A stretch of 64,000 bases of DNA from Adlercreutzia hattorii. GTDB taxonomy: Bacteria; Actinomycetota; Coriobacteriia; Coriobacteriales; Eggerthellaceae. The stretch lies in contig NZ_AP022829.1 of assembly GCF_011405655.1 (NCBI RefSeq), positions 1,721,001 to 1,785,000 on the forward strand, read 5' to 3'. Both the position numbers and the translations under genes were made by a program. The notes under the pieces were generated by a model. The model was not told the origin of the DNA. It was given only the letters and a program-made list of their open reading frames with translations, and made no database searches. How positions within the stretch are numbered: position 1 is the first letter of the stretch; every line of letters starts with the position of its first letter. This document shows positions 23,160 through 31,668 of this stretch, in pieces.

Positions 23160-24449
23160 CTAATGCACGCTGCAGGACAGACACGGATCGTAGGCGCGGA
23201 CGAGCTTCTCCACCTCCAGGGTGATGAGGTCGGTGTCGTAGCCGCCGGCGGCCATCTTCTCGGCGAGCTGGCGCATGTCCGCTTCCAAGTTCGCGATGTT
23301 CTGAGCCGTGGGCGTCATAATGGAGGCGCGCCGCACGCGACCGCCCTCGTCGATATCAAGGATATGGAACAGGGCGCCACGCGGAGCCTCGGTAAAGCCC
23401 ACGCCGCGACCAGCGCGCACGTCGAATTTCACAGGCTCGCTTCCACCCTCGAACTCATTGGCCGCAAGACGGCGGCAGAGAGCCGCGCAGCGGTCGAGCA
23501 CGTCCACCAGCTCCACCGCCTGAGCGATGTTGTTGGCGAAGGGGTTGTACTCGGGGGGGCGCAGCCCCGCCTTGGCGGCGGCGTAGCGCGCGTCCTTGGA
23601 AAGCGCGTCCCAGCTGGCGTTCACGCGGGCCAGGGCCGCCGTCATGTAGGGATGCCCCGTGCGGCGCGCCCGGGCGAGGAAGGCGGCAGAGTGCCCCACC
23701 GGGTACTCCTCGATCTCCTCTTCCACGTCCTGGGCACTGAAATCGTAGCCGGCGCGAACGAAGCGCAGGGTGTCGGAGGTGCACACCGGGTAAGCATCAG
23801 GCGCCACCATGGCGAGCAGGTCGCCCTCCGTCTGCACATCCACGGTGTCGAAGTCGCGGAACAGATCGACGCTGGCTAAGGCGAACTCGCGCGTGGCATC
23901 CATGGCCTCGGCCAGACGCAGGTACTCGTCGGCGGAGATCTCGTGGGTGAACCCGCCCACCACCGCCGTGATGGGATGGATGGACCGGCCGCCCACCAGG
24001 GTGCACAGCTCGTTGCCCAGCGCCTTCAGCCCCAATGCGCGCTCGAACAGCTCCGGGTTGCCCTCGGCCAACGGGAACACCGACTTGTGGCCCAAGAAGT
24101 CCGGAGCGGCGAACACGAACAGGTGCGTGCCGTGGTTCTGCAGGTAGGAGCCGTAGAGCAGAAGCTCGCGCAGGGCCTCGGTGCGGTCGGTCACTTCCAC
24201 ACCGAAGACCTGCTCGATGGCGCGCAGGTCGGTGACGACGTGGCTCGACGAGCAGATGCCGCAGACGCGGGAAGCGATGTAGGGCACCTCTTCGAAGGAG
24301 CGGCCCCGCACCATGGATTCGAACAGGCGCGCCGGCTCCACCACGGCCATCTCGCAGGTCGTGACCTGGCCGTCCTCGATAACGAGGCGGATGTCGCCGT
24401 GGCCCTCGACGCGGGCGATGTGGTCGACGGAAATCTCGGTGGCGGCCAT
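23160..24449 (-). CDS. hydA: NiFe hydrogenase large (alpha) subunit, group 3b type
   Basis: A 429-residue catalytic subunit. The nickel ligands are in the N-terminal RVCGICSSSH and the C-terminal DPCLSCSVH. The neighbours (NAD-binding flavoprotein, small subunit, two-cluster Fe-S protein) identify a cytosolic NADP(H)-linked group 3b enzyme (sulfhydrogenase type) that interconverts H2 and NADPH. The protein stops exactly at the His of DPCxxCxxH, so it has none of the C-terminal extension that a maturation protease normally removes. Last gene of the hydBGDA operon; 4 bp separate it from hydD. No maturation genes are in the window. Confidence 0.93.
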   Translation of the reverse strand: MAATEISVDHIARVEGHGDIRLVIEDGQVTTCEMAVVEPARLFESMVRGRSFEEVPYIASRVCGICSSSHVVTDLRAIEQVFGVEVTDRTEALRELLLYGSYLQNHGTHLFVFAAPDFLGHKSVFPLAEGNPELFERALGLKALGNELCTLVGGRSIHPITAVVGGFTHEISADEYLRLAEAMDATREFALASVDLFRDFDTVDVQTEGDLLAMVAPDAYPVCTSDTLRFVRAGYDFSAQDVEEEIEEYPVGHSAAFLARARRTGHPYMTAALARVNASWDALSKDARYAAAKAGLRPPEYNPFANNIAQAVELVDVLDRCAALCRRLAANEFEGGSEPVKFDVRAGRGVGFTEAPRGALFHILDIDEGGRVRRASIMTPTAQNIANLEADMRQLAEKMAAGGYDTDLITLEVEKLVRAYDPCLSCSVH

Positions 24450-24453
24450 GAGG

Positions 24454-25242
24454 TTACTCCTCCCCTTGCGCGGCGTTTATCGCCACGGCGTTGAACATCT
24501 CCAGGGCGTCGTTGAAGCGCGCGACCTCAAGGCCGCGCTTTCCCACGACGTAGCGGGCGGCCTCCACGTTGGAATCGGGAGAGAGCCCCGCGCAGCCGTT
24601 GCAGGGACGGCCCAGCGCCGGGCACTTCGCCCCGCAGCCGGCCCGGGTCACGAGTCCCAGGCACATGACGCCCTGCTTGTAGAAGCACCCCTTCTCGTTG
24701 CGGGAGCACTCGCCACACAAAGCCGAGGTGGCCGGCAGCCGGTTGCTTCCATAGAGAACGCCGTCGAGCACGCGCACGAACTCGAAGGGGTCAATCGGGC
24801 AGCAGCGCACCTCTGCGTCCACGTCGATAACGTCCGACACGGGCCGCGGCGCCAACAGGTCGCCGCAGGCATCGGGCGCCGCATCGCCGTAGACGGCCTC
24901 CACATGACCCGCCAGATCGCCTGAGGCCATGCCGGGAATGCCGCCGGTGACGGCGCACGATCCGATGGCGATCACGCTCCCCGCGCGCTCGCGGGCGCGG
25001 CGTACCGTCTCGGCCGCCTCCTCGGTGGTGACGGCCCCCTCGATGACGGCCACGTCGAACTCGTCGGGCATCGGCACCGAGCTTGTCAGCTGCCAGTATC
25101 CCAGATCGATCTGGCCGAGCACGTCCATGAGGTGGCGCTCGATGTTCGTGATGTTGATCTGGCAGCCGAAGCAGCTGGCCAGGCCGATAACGACCACGCG
25201 GGGAGCACGGCGCTCGGCGGTCGGTGACAGGTTCTCGCTCAT
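24454..25242 (-). CDS. hydD: NiFe hydrogenase small (delta) subunit
   Basis: A 262-residue Fe-S subunit. The proximal-cluster ligands are in SCFGCQINITNIE, GSCAVTGGIPGMASG and RCCPIDPFEF. Two further cysteine groups, CGECSRNEKGCFYKQGVMC and GCGAKCPALGRPCNGCAG, can hold the medial and distal 4Fe-4S clusters that pass electrons from the NiFe site to HydG. There is no Tat signal, so the enzyme is cytosolic. Directly adjacent to hydG (start codon next to its stop) and hydA. Confidence 0.93.
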   Translation of the reverse strand: MSENLSPTAERRAPRVVVIGLASCFGCQINITNIERHLMDVLGQIDLGYWQLTSSVPMPDEFDVAVIEGAVTTEEAAETVRRARERAGSVIAIGSCAVTGGIPGMASGDLAGHVEAVYGDAAPDACGDLLAPRPVSDVIDVDAEVRCCPIDPFEFVRVLDGVLYGSNRLPATSALCGECSRNEKGCFYKQGVMCLGLVTRAGCGAKCPALGRPCNGCAGLSPDSNVEAARYVVGKRGLEVARFNDALEMFNAVAINAAQGEE

Positions 25243-26145
25243 TTACATCGACCCCTGAATGTTCTTGGCTTCCCAATAGTTGAAGACGGGCCCGTCGATA
25301 CAGCAGTACTGATGGCCCACCTGGCAGTGCCCGCACTTGCCCACGCCGCACTTCATGTGGCGCTCGAAGCTCATGTAGATACGATCGTAGGGGATGTCCT
25401 TCTTGCGCATCTCCTGCACGACGAACCGGTACATGATCGGCGGCCCGCAAAGGGCGCCGAAGGTGTTCGTCGGGTCGATCTCCAAGTGCTCGAACGGCTT
25501 GGTGACCAGCCCCACTTCCCCATCCCACGTATCGTCGGGATGATCCACGGTCAGGTGCAGCTCGAAATCCTTGCGGTGCTTCCACATCTCGAACTGGTTG
25601 CGGAACATGACCTCGGAGGGATTCTTGGAACCGTAGATGATCGTGACCTTTCCGAACTCGCTGCGCTCGTCGTGGATGTTGTTGATGAGCGAGCGCAGAG
25701 GCGCGATGCCCAGGCCGCCCGCCACCAAAAGCACGTCGTGGCCGCGCATCTCGTCGATGGGGAACCCGCGGCCGAAGGGCCCGCGGATGCCGACGATCTC
25801 GCCGCACTGCATCTGGTGCAGCCTCTCGGTGAAGCGTCCCGTGCGGCGGACGCACAGCTCGATGAAGCCCTGCTTGGTGGGCGACGACGAGATGGAGATG
25901 GGCGCCTCCCCCACGCCGAAGATGGACAGCTCCACGAACTGTCCCGGCTCCTGGCGGAAGGCCTCGCGGATGCGCTCGTCCACGAAGCGGAACTCGAAGA
26001 GCTTCTCAGTGGGCGTGAGCTCGGTGATGGAGGTGATGCGCGCCGGCCACGGACGGTAGGGGTTCGCGTGCATGAGCTCGGCGCCGGTGGCCTCGCGCCC
26101 GGCGTCGCGGAAGGGATGCACGGCCACGATGTTGTCGTTCGCCAT
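25243..26145 (-). CDS. hydG: Hydrogenase gamma subunit: FAD/NAD(P)-binding oxidoreductase
   Basis: A 300-residue ferredoxin-NADP reductase-like protein. The FAD domain (~30-125) has PGQFVELSIFGVGEAPISIS; the nucleotide domain has LLVAGGLGIAPLRSLI (~133-148). The C-terminal CGVGKCGHCQVGHQYCC (~275-290) ligates a 2Fe-2S cluster, as in dihydroorotate dehydrogenase PyrK. It exchanges electrons with NAD(P)H. ATG 26145 is preferred to longer frames, since it lies 6 bp after the hydB stop. Confidence 0.93.
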   Translation of the reverse strand: MANDNIVAVHPFRDAGREATGAELMHANPYRPWPARITSITELTPTEKLFEFRFVDERIREAFRQEPGQFVELSIFGVGEAPISISSSPTKQGFIELCVRRTGRFTERLHQMQCGEIVGIRGPFGRGFPIDEMRGHDVLLVAGGLGIAPLRSLINNIHDERSEFGKVTIIYGSKNPSEVMFRNQFEMWKHRKDFELHLTVDHPDDTWDGEVGLVTKPFEHLEIDPTNTFGALCGPPIMYRFVVQEMRKKDIPYDRIYMSFERHMKCGVGKCGHCQVGHQYCCIDGPVFNYWEAKNIQGSM

Positions 26146-26150
26146 GGCTC

Positions 26151-27176
26151 TTAGGCCCCCTTTCGGTCGAAGAACTTCAGCACCTCGATGGGGCTGATGT
26201 CGACTTTGCAGGCGGAAACGCAGCGGCCGCAGCCCACGCAGAGGTTGCGGTCGTGCTTGGCCAGAAAGCCGTTGAGCTTGTGGTACATGCGGTGCCGCAC
26301 GCGGGAGGCCGGCGTGGGCCGGAAGTTGTGACCGCCGGCCACCATGGCGAACTGCGGCGAGGTGCAGGCGTCCCACACGCGCTCGCGGCGCCCCGTGGCC
26401 GCGCCCGGATCCAGCGTGTCGCGGATATCGAAGCAGTAGCAGGTGGGGCATACGTTCGCGCAGGCGTTGCAGGAAAGGCAGCGGCCGCCCAGCTCCTCCC
26501 AGAACTCGTCCTCGTGGAAGGCGTCCATGAGCATGGGGATCTCCTGGATATCGGGGATGTCCCGGTTGAAGGCCTCCTGGCGCGCGCGGGTGGCGGCGCG
26601 AAACGCGATGCGGTCCTCGTCGGTGGCCTCACGGACATCGCAGGCCGCCTCCAAGACGTTCGCCGCCACGACGCTGCCGATGGAAACGAGGTAGCGGCCG
26701 CCGATGTTCGTGAGGAACAGGTCGTAGGCGGCCCGTGCCTCCTCGGCGTCCATGAGGTTGCAGAAGCAGTTCGCCGACGGCATGCAGGCGACGCCGACGA
26801 TGAGCGTGGCGGCGGCATGGGCCGCGTAGTAGGGATCGGGATAGCGCGGGTCGTTGAAGACGCTGCTCAAGTTCTGCAGGCCGTTGATGTCGCAGGCGTG
26901 CACGCCGAAGAGCACCCGGGGGCGCACCTCATCGGTGTAATCGGTCACCTCGTTATTCTCGGCATCGAACTCGAAGAGGGTCTCTTTGGCCGGCAGGAGG
27001 TACTTCTTGGGAGAGGCGATGGTCGTGGGGTAGTCCAGCGCGATCTCGTCGAAGGAATCGACGGCGGAGAACACGTACTTGTCCCCCCGCTTGACCGGCG
27101 CCACCACCTCGTAGCGCTCCATGAAGGCGGCGACGAGCGCCGGCGCCTCCGTCTCGTCAATGACGCGATACAGCAT
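26151..27176 (-). CDS. hydB: Hydrogenase beta subunit: 4Fe-4S dicluster protein
   Basis: A 341-residue protein of the sulfite reductase subunit A/HydB family. Two 4Fe-4S motifs are present near residues ~230-245 (CLSCNACANVCPTCYC) and ~310-325 (CVGCGRCVSACKVD). A conserved N-terminal region contains LLPAKETLFEFD and RPRVLFGVHACDINGLQ. It transfers electrons between HydG and HydD. It is the first gene of the operon: AAGGAA precedes the ATG, and a ~57-nt leader contains a perfect 12-bp tandem repeat (27204-27227). Confidence 0.92.
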   Translation of the reverse strand: MLYRVIDETEAPALVAAFMERYEVVAPVKRGDKYVFSAVDSFDEIALDYPTTIASPKKYLLPAKETLFEFDAENNEVTDYTDEVRPRVLFGVHACDINGLQNLSSVFNDPRYPDPYYAAHAAATLIVGVACMPSANCFCNLMDAEEARAAYDLFLTNIGGRYLVSIGSVVAANVLEAACDVREATDEDRIAFRAATRARQEAFNRDIPDIQEIPMLMDAFHEDEFWEELGGRCLSCNACANVCPTCYCFDIRDTLDPGAATGRRERVWDACTSPQFAMVAGGHNFRPTPASRVRHRMYHKLNGFLAKHDRNLCVGCGRCVSACKVDISPIEVLKFFDRKGA

Positions 27177-27203
27177 AGGCGATTCTGTTCCTTACGTCCT
27201 GCG

Positions 27204-27245
27204 CGCGCAACGGTTCGCGCAACGGTTCCGTCTCCTTCCATAGTA
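27204..27245 (-). promoter_or_regulatory. hyd operon promoter and 12-bp tandem repeat
   Basis: On the minus strand a -10 candidate TACTAT (27245-27240) is followed by two perfect copies of AACCGTTGCGCG (27227-27216 and 27215-27204). The repeats would lie just downstream of the transcription start, where a repressor could block. Confidence 0.4.
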
Positions 27246-27310
27246 ACGGCTCTTCCGCCGCCCCACTCCCTCGCGCAGGCCGATGGCCCAGAAAAACCAG
27301 ACAGAGACGC

Positions 27311-27349
27311 AAAAAGCCCCGCTGCGCCAACCATCGGCGCAGCGGGGCC
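27311..27349 (-). terminator. Terminator of ndk
   Basis: On the minus strand GGCCCCGCTGCGCC and GGCGCAGCGGGGC form a ~13-bp stem followed by TTTTT. Confidence 0.9.
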
Positions 27350-27370
27350 TCACGGAATCAACCAGCGAGT

Positions 27371-27775
27371 TTAGGCAAAGAAGATCCCGATCTCGCGCTC
27401 GGCGGACTCAGGGCTGTCGGAGCCGTGGATCACGTTCTCGTCCATGATGAGGCCGAAATCGCCGCGGATGGTGCCCGGGGCCGCCTCGGCCGGGTTGGTG
27501 GCGCCCATGAGCGAACGGCACTTGGCCACGGCGCCCTCGCCGGAGACGACCATCTTCACCACGGGGCCGGAGGTGATGTACGCGATCAGCCCGTCGTAGA
27601 AGGGCTTGCCCTCGTGCTCGGCGTAGTTCGCCTTCGCCTGCTCGGGGGTGACCATGCCCAGCTCCATGCGCTCGATGGTGAGGCCGGCGCGCTCGAAGCG
27701 GTTGATGATCTCGCCGATGTGCCCGTTGCGCACGCCGTCGGGCTTGATCATGGAGTAGGTCTGCTGGATAGCCAT
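27371..27775 (-). CDS. ndk: Nucleoside diphosphate kinase
   Basis: A 134-residue enzyme that equalises NTP/dNTP pools by phosphate transfer through a phospho-histidine. Motifs: TYSMIKPDGVRNGHIGEII, GDFGLIMDENVIHGSDS (active His) and EREIGIFF at the end. The usual RPGTIRGD motif is APGTIRGD. Start ATG 27775 has AAAGGAATT upstream. Single gene with its own terminator. Confidence 0.96.
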   Translation of the reverse strand: MAIQQTYSMIKPDGVRNGHIGEIINRFERAGLTIERMELGMVTPEQAKANYAEHEGKPFYDGLIAYITSGPVVKMVVSGEGAVAKCRSLMGATNPAEAAPGTIRGDFGLIMDENVIHGSDSPESAEREIGIFFA

Positions 27776-27865
27776 GGAATTCCTTTCGTTGTAAGGGTCT
27801 TGCTTGCAGACGGCCCGCAAGGCGCGGGCCGGGTTTGCTGAAATCGGAAAACGGCCCGATGCGCT

Positions 27866-29251
27866 TTAGGCCTGGCTCGGGAAGTACAGCTCCACGTTGC
27901 TGACCTTCCACGTGATGCCGTCGCGCACCATGGAGATGCGGTACTGCACGGACCCGCCCTCCTCGGTTTTGGCCGTGGCGTACACCGTGGACTCGGTCAT
28001 GGAGCGACTCACGCCGTCGATGGTCACGTTGGAATCGGTCACCACCGGATCGAGCATGGCCGGGATGGCATCTTTGTCCACATCGGCGGAGAACACCTTG
28101 TCGGCGGCGCCGGACGGGTCGCTGAACAGCTCCTGGGTCACCGTCTGCACCGTGGGGTAGCCGTAGCCCTGGGTATAGGCGAACACGCCGGCCGCGGCGG
28201 CCAGCACGATGACGATGACGAAGAACAGCAGGATCTTCAAACCCACGTTGCGGCGCTTGCGATCCTGCTTGGCCAAACCGCGCGACCACTGCTCGAGCTC
28301 GGCGTCGGTGGCCGTGAAGAACCGGTCGTTGTCGACGTTCTCGTAGACGCCCACGTAGCCGGGGAAGCTCGCCGGGTCGGCCTCGTAGGTGCCCTCGTCG
28401 TAATAGAAGGCCTCGGAGACGTCGCCGCCCTCGTAGGCGCCCTCGTCGTAGACGCTCGTGCCGTCGGCGGCCACGTCGAGCCCGGACATGTCGGCCAGCT
28501 GCAGCACCTGGGTGGCCTGGTTCTGCTCGGACGTTCCCTGGGCCACGGCCCCCACGGCGCGCTGGTAGTCGACGCTGGCCGAATCGGACAGGTAGTACGT
28601 CTTGTCGGCGATGGCCTCCTCAAAGGCATGCACCGCCTTCTCCATCTGGCCGCAGGCCACGTAGGCCTGCCCCAGGCTCGCCTGCAGCTTGTTGCGCGTG
28701 GCCGGCTGCATGTCGAACTGCAGGGCGCTCTCGTAGGAGGCCACGGCGTCGGCCGGGCGGTTCAGAGCCATGAAGCAGACGCCCAGGTTCAAAAGCGCCT
28801 TGGTGGGGTCGGGGTTCGACTCGTCCAGAGCGGCCTCGCGGAAGGCCACGCCGGCTTCGGCGGACTTGCCGAGCTTCATGAGCGCGTTGCCCATGCCCAT
28901 GTAGGACTTGTAGGGAGTGGGGTTGGTCGTGTCGGCCACCGACTTCTCGAAGCAGTTGATGGCGTTCGTGTAGTCGCGCAGCGACGCGTAGGCCATGCCG
29001 AGGTTGCACTCCACCGTCGCCAGCGCCCGATAGGCCGTATCGGCCGTGGCCTGGCTGTAGGCCTGAATGGCCTCGCGCGGGTTCTTCAGCTTCACCAGAC
29101 AGTTGCCGATCTGGTGGTAGAGAAGGCCCATTTCCCCGGGAGTGAGCGGGAAGTTCGTGTCCTGCAAGCATTCCGTGAAAGCCATCAGCGCGCCGCGGTA
29201 GTCACGCAGGCGGTAGCGCTCATTTGCTCGATCGAATAACTCGTTGTTCAT
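27866..29251 (-). CDS. Membrane-anchored tetratricopeptide-repeat protein
   Basis: A 461-residue protein. Residues ~1-225 contain about six TPR units (e.g. ERYRLRDYRGALMAF, NLGMAYASLRDYTNAINCFE, NLGVCFMALNRPADAVASYE, LGQAYVACGQMEKAVHAFEE). An acidic Tyr/Glu/Gly-rich linker follows (~255-315). One membrane helix lies at ~343-365 (KILLFFVIVIVLAAAAGVFA). The ~95-residue C-terminal domain has no signal, so it is probably outside the cell with the TPR part inside. A scaffold role is likely but no partner is known. Located between ndk and a cyclophilin gene. Confidence 0.8.
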   Translation of the reverse strand: MNNELFDRANERYRLRDYRGALMAFTECLQDTNFPLTPGEMGLLYHQIGNCLVKLKNPREAIQAYSQATADTAYRALATVECNLGMAYASLRDYTNAINCFEKSVADTTNPTPYKSYMGMGNALMKLGKSAEAGVAFREAALDESNPDPTKALLNLGVCFMALNRPADAVASYESALQFDMQPATRNKLQASLGQAYVACGQMEKAVHAFEEAIADKTYYLSDSASVDYQRAVGAVAQGTSEQNQATQVLQLADMSGLDVAADGTSVYDEGAYEGGDVSEAFYYDEGTYEADPASFPGYVGVYENVDNDRFFTATDAELEQWSRGLAKQDRKRRNVGLKILLFFVIVIVLAAAAGVFAYTQGYGYPTVQTVTQELFSDPSGAADKVFSADVDKDAIPAMLDPVVTDSNVTIDGVSRSMTESTVYATAKTEEGGSVQYRISMVRDGITWKVSNVELYFPSQA

Positions 29252-29352
29252 AGACTTCCTTCACTCGACATTCGGGGCGGCCGCTTAGGCGGCGCGGCAG
29301 TGAGGTGAGACGGCTCGGACGGCGGGCGCCGACCCCTCTCGCGGGGCGGTAC

Positions 29353-29886
29353 TTACTCGGCGGCGTTCTCGATGACGACGGACTCGATGACATCGCCGGC
29401 GCGCAGCTGGCCGATGACGTCCTTACCCTCGATGGTCTGGCCGAACACGGTATAGCCGGAGTCCAGGTTGTGCTGGGGGCCCAGGCACAGGTAGAACTGC
29501 GAGCCGGCGGAGTTGGGATCCATGGAGCGGGCCATGGCGAGCGCGCCGTCCTCATGGGAGTTGTTCGGGTTGGTGGTGAACTCCTCCTTGATGGAGTAGC
29601 CCGGGTTGCCGGTGCCGAAGGGGGCCAGGCCCGGGGCGCGGCCGGCGGCCACCTGCTCGGGGGTCGCCTCGCGGGTGTTGGGGCAGCCGCCCTGGATGAC
29701 GAAGCCGGGCACGTAGCGATGGAATTTCAGGCCGTCGTAGAAGCCCTTCTGCGCCAGCTCCACGAAGTTGCCGACGTGGATGGGGGCGTCGTTGCCCGCC
29801 AGCTGCACGCGGATCGTGCCCTTGGAGGTGTTGATGACGGCAATCTCCTCGCCGGTGGGCTGATATTCCGGGGTGTAGAGAGCCAT
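29353..29886 (-). CDS. Cyclophilin-type peptidyl-prolyl isomerase
   Basis: A 177-residue cyclophilin. The conserved VGNFVELAQKGFYDGLKFHR, VIQGGCPN, and LAMARSMDPNSAGSQFYLCL segments contain the catalytic Arg (FHR) and substrate-binding residues (SQFYL). No signal peptide or membrane segment is visible, so it folds cytosolic proteins. GGAGGAGCC lies upstream of the ATG. A stand-alone gene. Confidence 0.94.
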   Translation of the reverse strand: MALYTPEYQPTGEEIAVINTSKGTIRVQLAGNDAPIHVGNFVELAQKGFYDGLKFHRYVPGFVIQGGCPNTREATPEQVAAGRAPGLAPFGTGNPGYSIKEEFTTNPNNSHEDGALAMARSMDPNSAGSQFYLCLGPQHNLDSGYTVFGQTIEGKDVIGQLRAGDVIESVVIENAAE

Positions 29887-29985
29887 GGGGCTCCTCCTTT
29901 GTTCTCGGCGACGCGGGCGGCCGGCGCTTGGGGGCGCTACGGGCGCGAATGCGTCTCATTGCATACGGGGAATGATTCTAGCAGG

Positions 29986-31431
29986 TTAGGAGCCGGACCG
30001 CTCGAAAATGCTAACCACTTCCACATGGTAGGTCTGCGGAAAGAGGTCGACGGGGGTGGCGCGGATGAGACGGTAGCCCTCCTGCTCGAAACGGGCCGCG
30101 TCGCGGGCCCAGGTGGACGCGTCGCAGCTGACGTAGGCCACGCGCCGCGGCGAGGCGGCGGCGATGGAGGCCACCACCCCCTCGGCGAGCCCCGCGCGCG
30201 GCGGATCCACCACGAACGCGTCCAACTCCCCCAGCTCGGGAAGCTCCCGGGCGGCATCCCCGCCGATAATGTCGATGTCGGCGCCGGCGCGCTCGGCGTT
30301 GCGGCGCAGATCGCGCACGGAGCTGCCCGCCGACTCCACGGCCACCACCTCGGCCCCGGCCCGGGCGAGCGGCAGCGTGAAGGTGCCGGCGCCGGCGTAG
30401 AGGTCGGCCACGTAGTCGCCGGCCTCCACTTCCAAACCCGCGAGCACCAGCTCGACGAGCTTCTCGGCCTGAGCCGTGTTCACCTGGGCGAAGGAGGGCG
30501 CGCTCAGAAGGAGGCGACTTTCCGCCACTTCCTCCTCCCAGCAGCCCTTGCCGGAGATGGCCTCCACCTTCTTCACCTTGCGGGCGCGCCCGGGGTCGGC
30601 CACGACGCGGACGACGGAGGTGTTCTTCAGCGCGCTGGCGAGGGTTTTGGCCGCCGCGGCCCGCGGGAAGGGACCCGGGGTCGTCCACAGGGCGATCTCC
30701 ACATCACGGGTGCGCAGGCTGCCGCGCACCCCCACGCGGAACAGGCCCAGGTCGCTGCCGCCGGAGAGGTAGCGTAGCGCGCCCCTAAGCGCCTTGGGGG
30801 CACCTTCGATGTTCCGGTGGGCCAAGGGGCACGCGTCCAGCGAGACGACGTCGGCGCCCCCTTCGGGACGCATGCCCAAGATGAGGCGACCGGCACCGTC
30901 GGCGCCGCAGGACAGCTCCAGCTTGTTGCGGTAGCCCCACTGGCGTTTCGAGGGCACGCAGGAACCGACAAGGGCCTCGGCGCGGGCCGCGTCCATATGG
31001 GCCGTGCGCACTAGAGCGTCCACCACGTTCGCCCGTTTGGCGACAAGCTGAGCCTCGTAGGCGAGGGGCGCCCAGGGACATCCCCCGCAGCCCGCCGCGC
31101 ACGGGGGCGCCACGCGGTCGGGCGAGGCCTCAAGGATCTCGGCCGCACGCCCGCGGGCGAAGCGGGGCTTCTCCTCGGTCAGCTCCACGCGGGCGACATC
31201 GCCCGGCACGGCCCCTTCCACGAACACAGTCTTGCCGTCAGACAGGTGCCCCACGGCCGCCGACCCGAAGCTCATGCGCTCGATGGGCACCACCTCGCCG
31301 GGCGCGCCCGAGGCGCACGGGGCCGAAGCGGGAGCCGTCGCGACCTCAGGGGCCGCCGCGTCCTGAGCCTTCGCCGTGTCGACGGAGCGGTCGGACGCGG
31401 CGTTATCGTTCCTGGTGGACGTATCGATCAC
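29986..31431 (-). CDS. rlmD: RlmD/RumA-family 23S rRNA (uracil-5) methyltransferase
   Basis: A 481-residue SAM enzyme. The N-terminal ~40 residues are Ala/Thr-rich and variable. A TRAM-like domain (VPIERMSFGSAAVGHLSDGKTVFVEGAVPGD, ~48-78 in parts) precedes a 4Fe-4S motif (CAAGCGGCPW). The methyltransferase core has DLYAGAGTFTLPLARAG, DAFVVDPPRAGL and the catalytic Cys in VAYVSCDASTWARD. It methylates a uridine of 23S rRNA, or possibly tRNA; the family cannot be split further from sequence. Divergent from tRNA-Arg. Confidence 0.9.
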   Translation of the reverse strand: MIDTSTRNDNAASDRSVDTAKAQDAAAPEVATAPASAPCASGAPGEVVPIERMSFGSAAVGHLSDGKTVFVEGAVPGDVARVELTEEKPRFARGRAAEILEASPDRVAPPCAAGCGGCPWAPLAYEAQLVAKRANVVDALVRTAHMDAARAEALVGSCVPSKRQWGYRNKLELSCGADGAGRLILGMRPEGGADVVSLDACPLAHRNIEGAPKALRGALRYLSGGSDLGLFRVGVRGSLRTRDVEIALWTTPGPFPRAAAAKTLASALKNTSVVRVVADPGRARKVKKVEAISGKGCWEEEVAESRLLLSAPSFAQVNTAQAEKLVELVLAGLEVEAGDYVADLYAGAGTFTLPLARAGAEVVAVESAGSSVRDLRRNAERAGADIDIIGGDAARELPELGELDAFVVDPPRAGLAEGVVASIAAASPRRVAYVSCDASTWARDAARFEQEGYRLIRATPVDLFPQTYHVEVVSIFERSGS

Positions 31432-31507
31432 TGGGGGCTCCTGTTCCGTTCTCGTTCCATCTGAGGGGTATTTTACGGATTTGCCGTCCGTGGCGGCGCA
31501 ATTGCCC

Positions 31508-31513
31508 TATAAT
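31508..31513 (+). promoter_or_regulatory. -10 box of tRNA-Arg
   Basis: Perfect TATAAT, 35 bp before the tRNA 5' end. No convincing -35 at 17 bp. Confidence 0.55.
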
Positions 31514-31548
31514 AGCGCAGCACCCGCCTGTCGGGACCCTGAATTCGT

Positions 31549-31624
31549 GCCCTCGTAGCTCAGGGGATAGAGCACTTGCCTCCGGAGCAAGGTGCCGCAG
31601 GTTCGAATCCTGTCGAGGGCACCA
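31549..31624 (+). tRNA. tRNA-Arg (CCG)
   Basis: A 76-nt cloverleaf with encoded CCA. The acceptor is GCCCTCG/CGAGGGC, the anticodon stem CTTGC/GCAAG holds the loop CTCCGGA (anticodon CCG), and the T arm is GCAGGTTCGAATCCTGT. Confidence 0.97.
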
Positions 31625-31636
31625 CCTTCAAAGCGC

Positions 31637-31661
31637 AAGCCCCGCCCCCGCGGGGCTTTTT
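31637..31661 (+). terminator. Terminator of tRNA-Arg
   Basis: AAGCCCCG-CCCCCG-CGGGGCTT followed by T residues. Confidence 0.88.
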
Positions 31662-31668
31662 CATTGCC

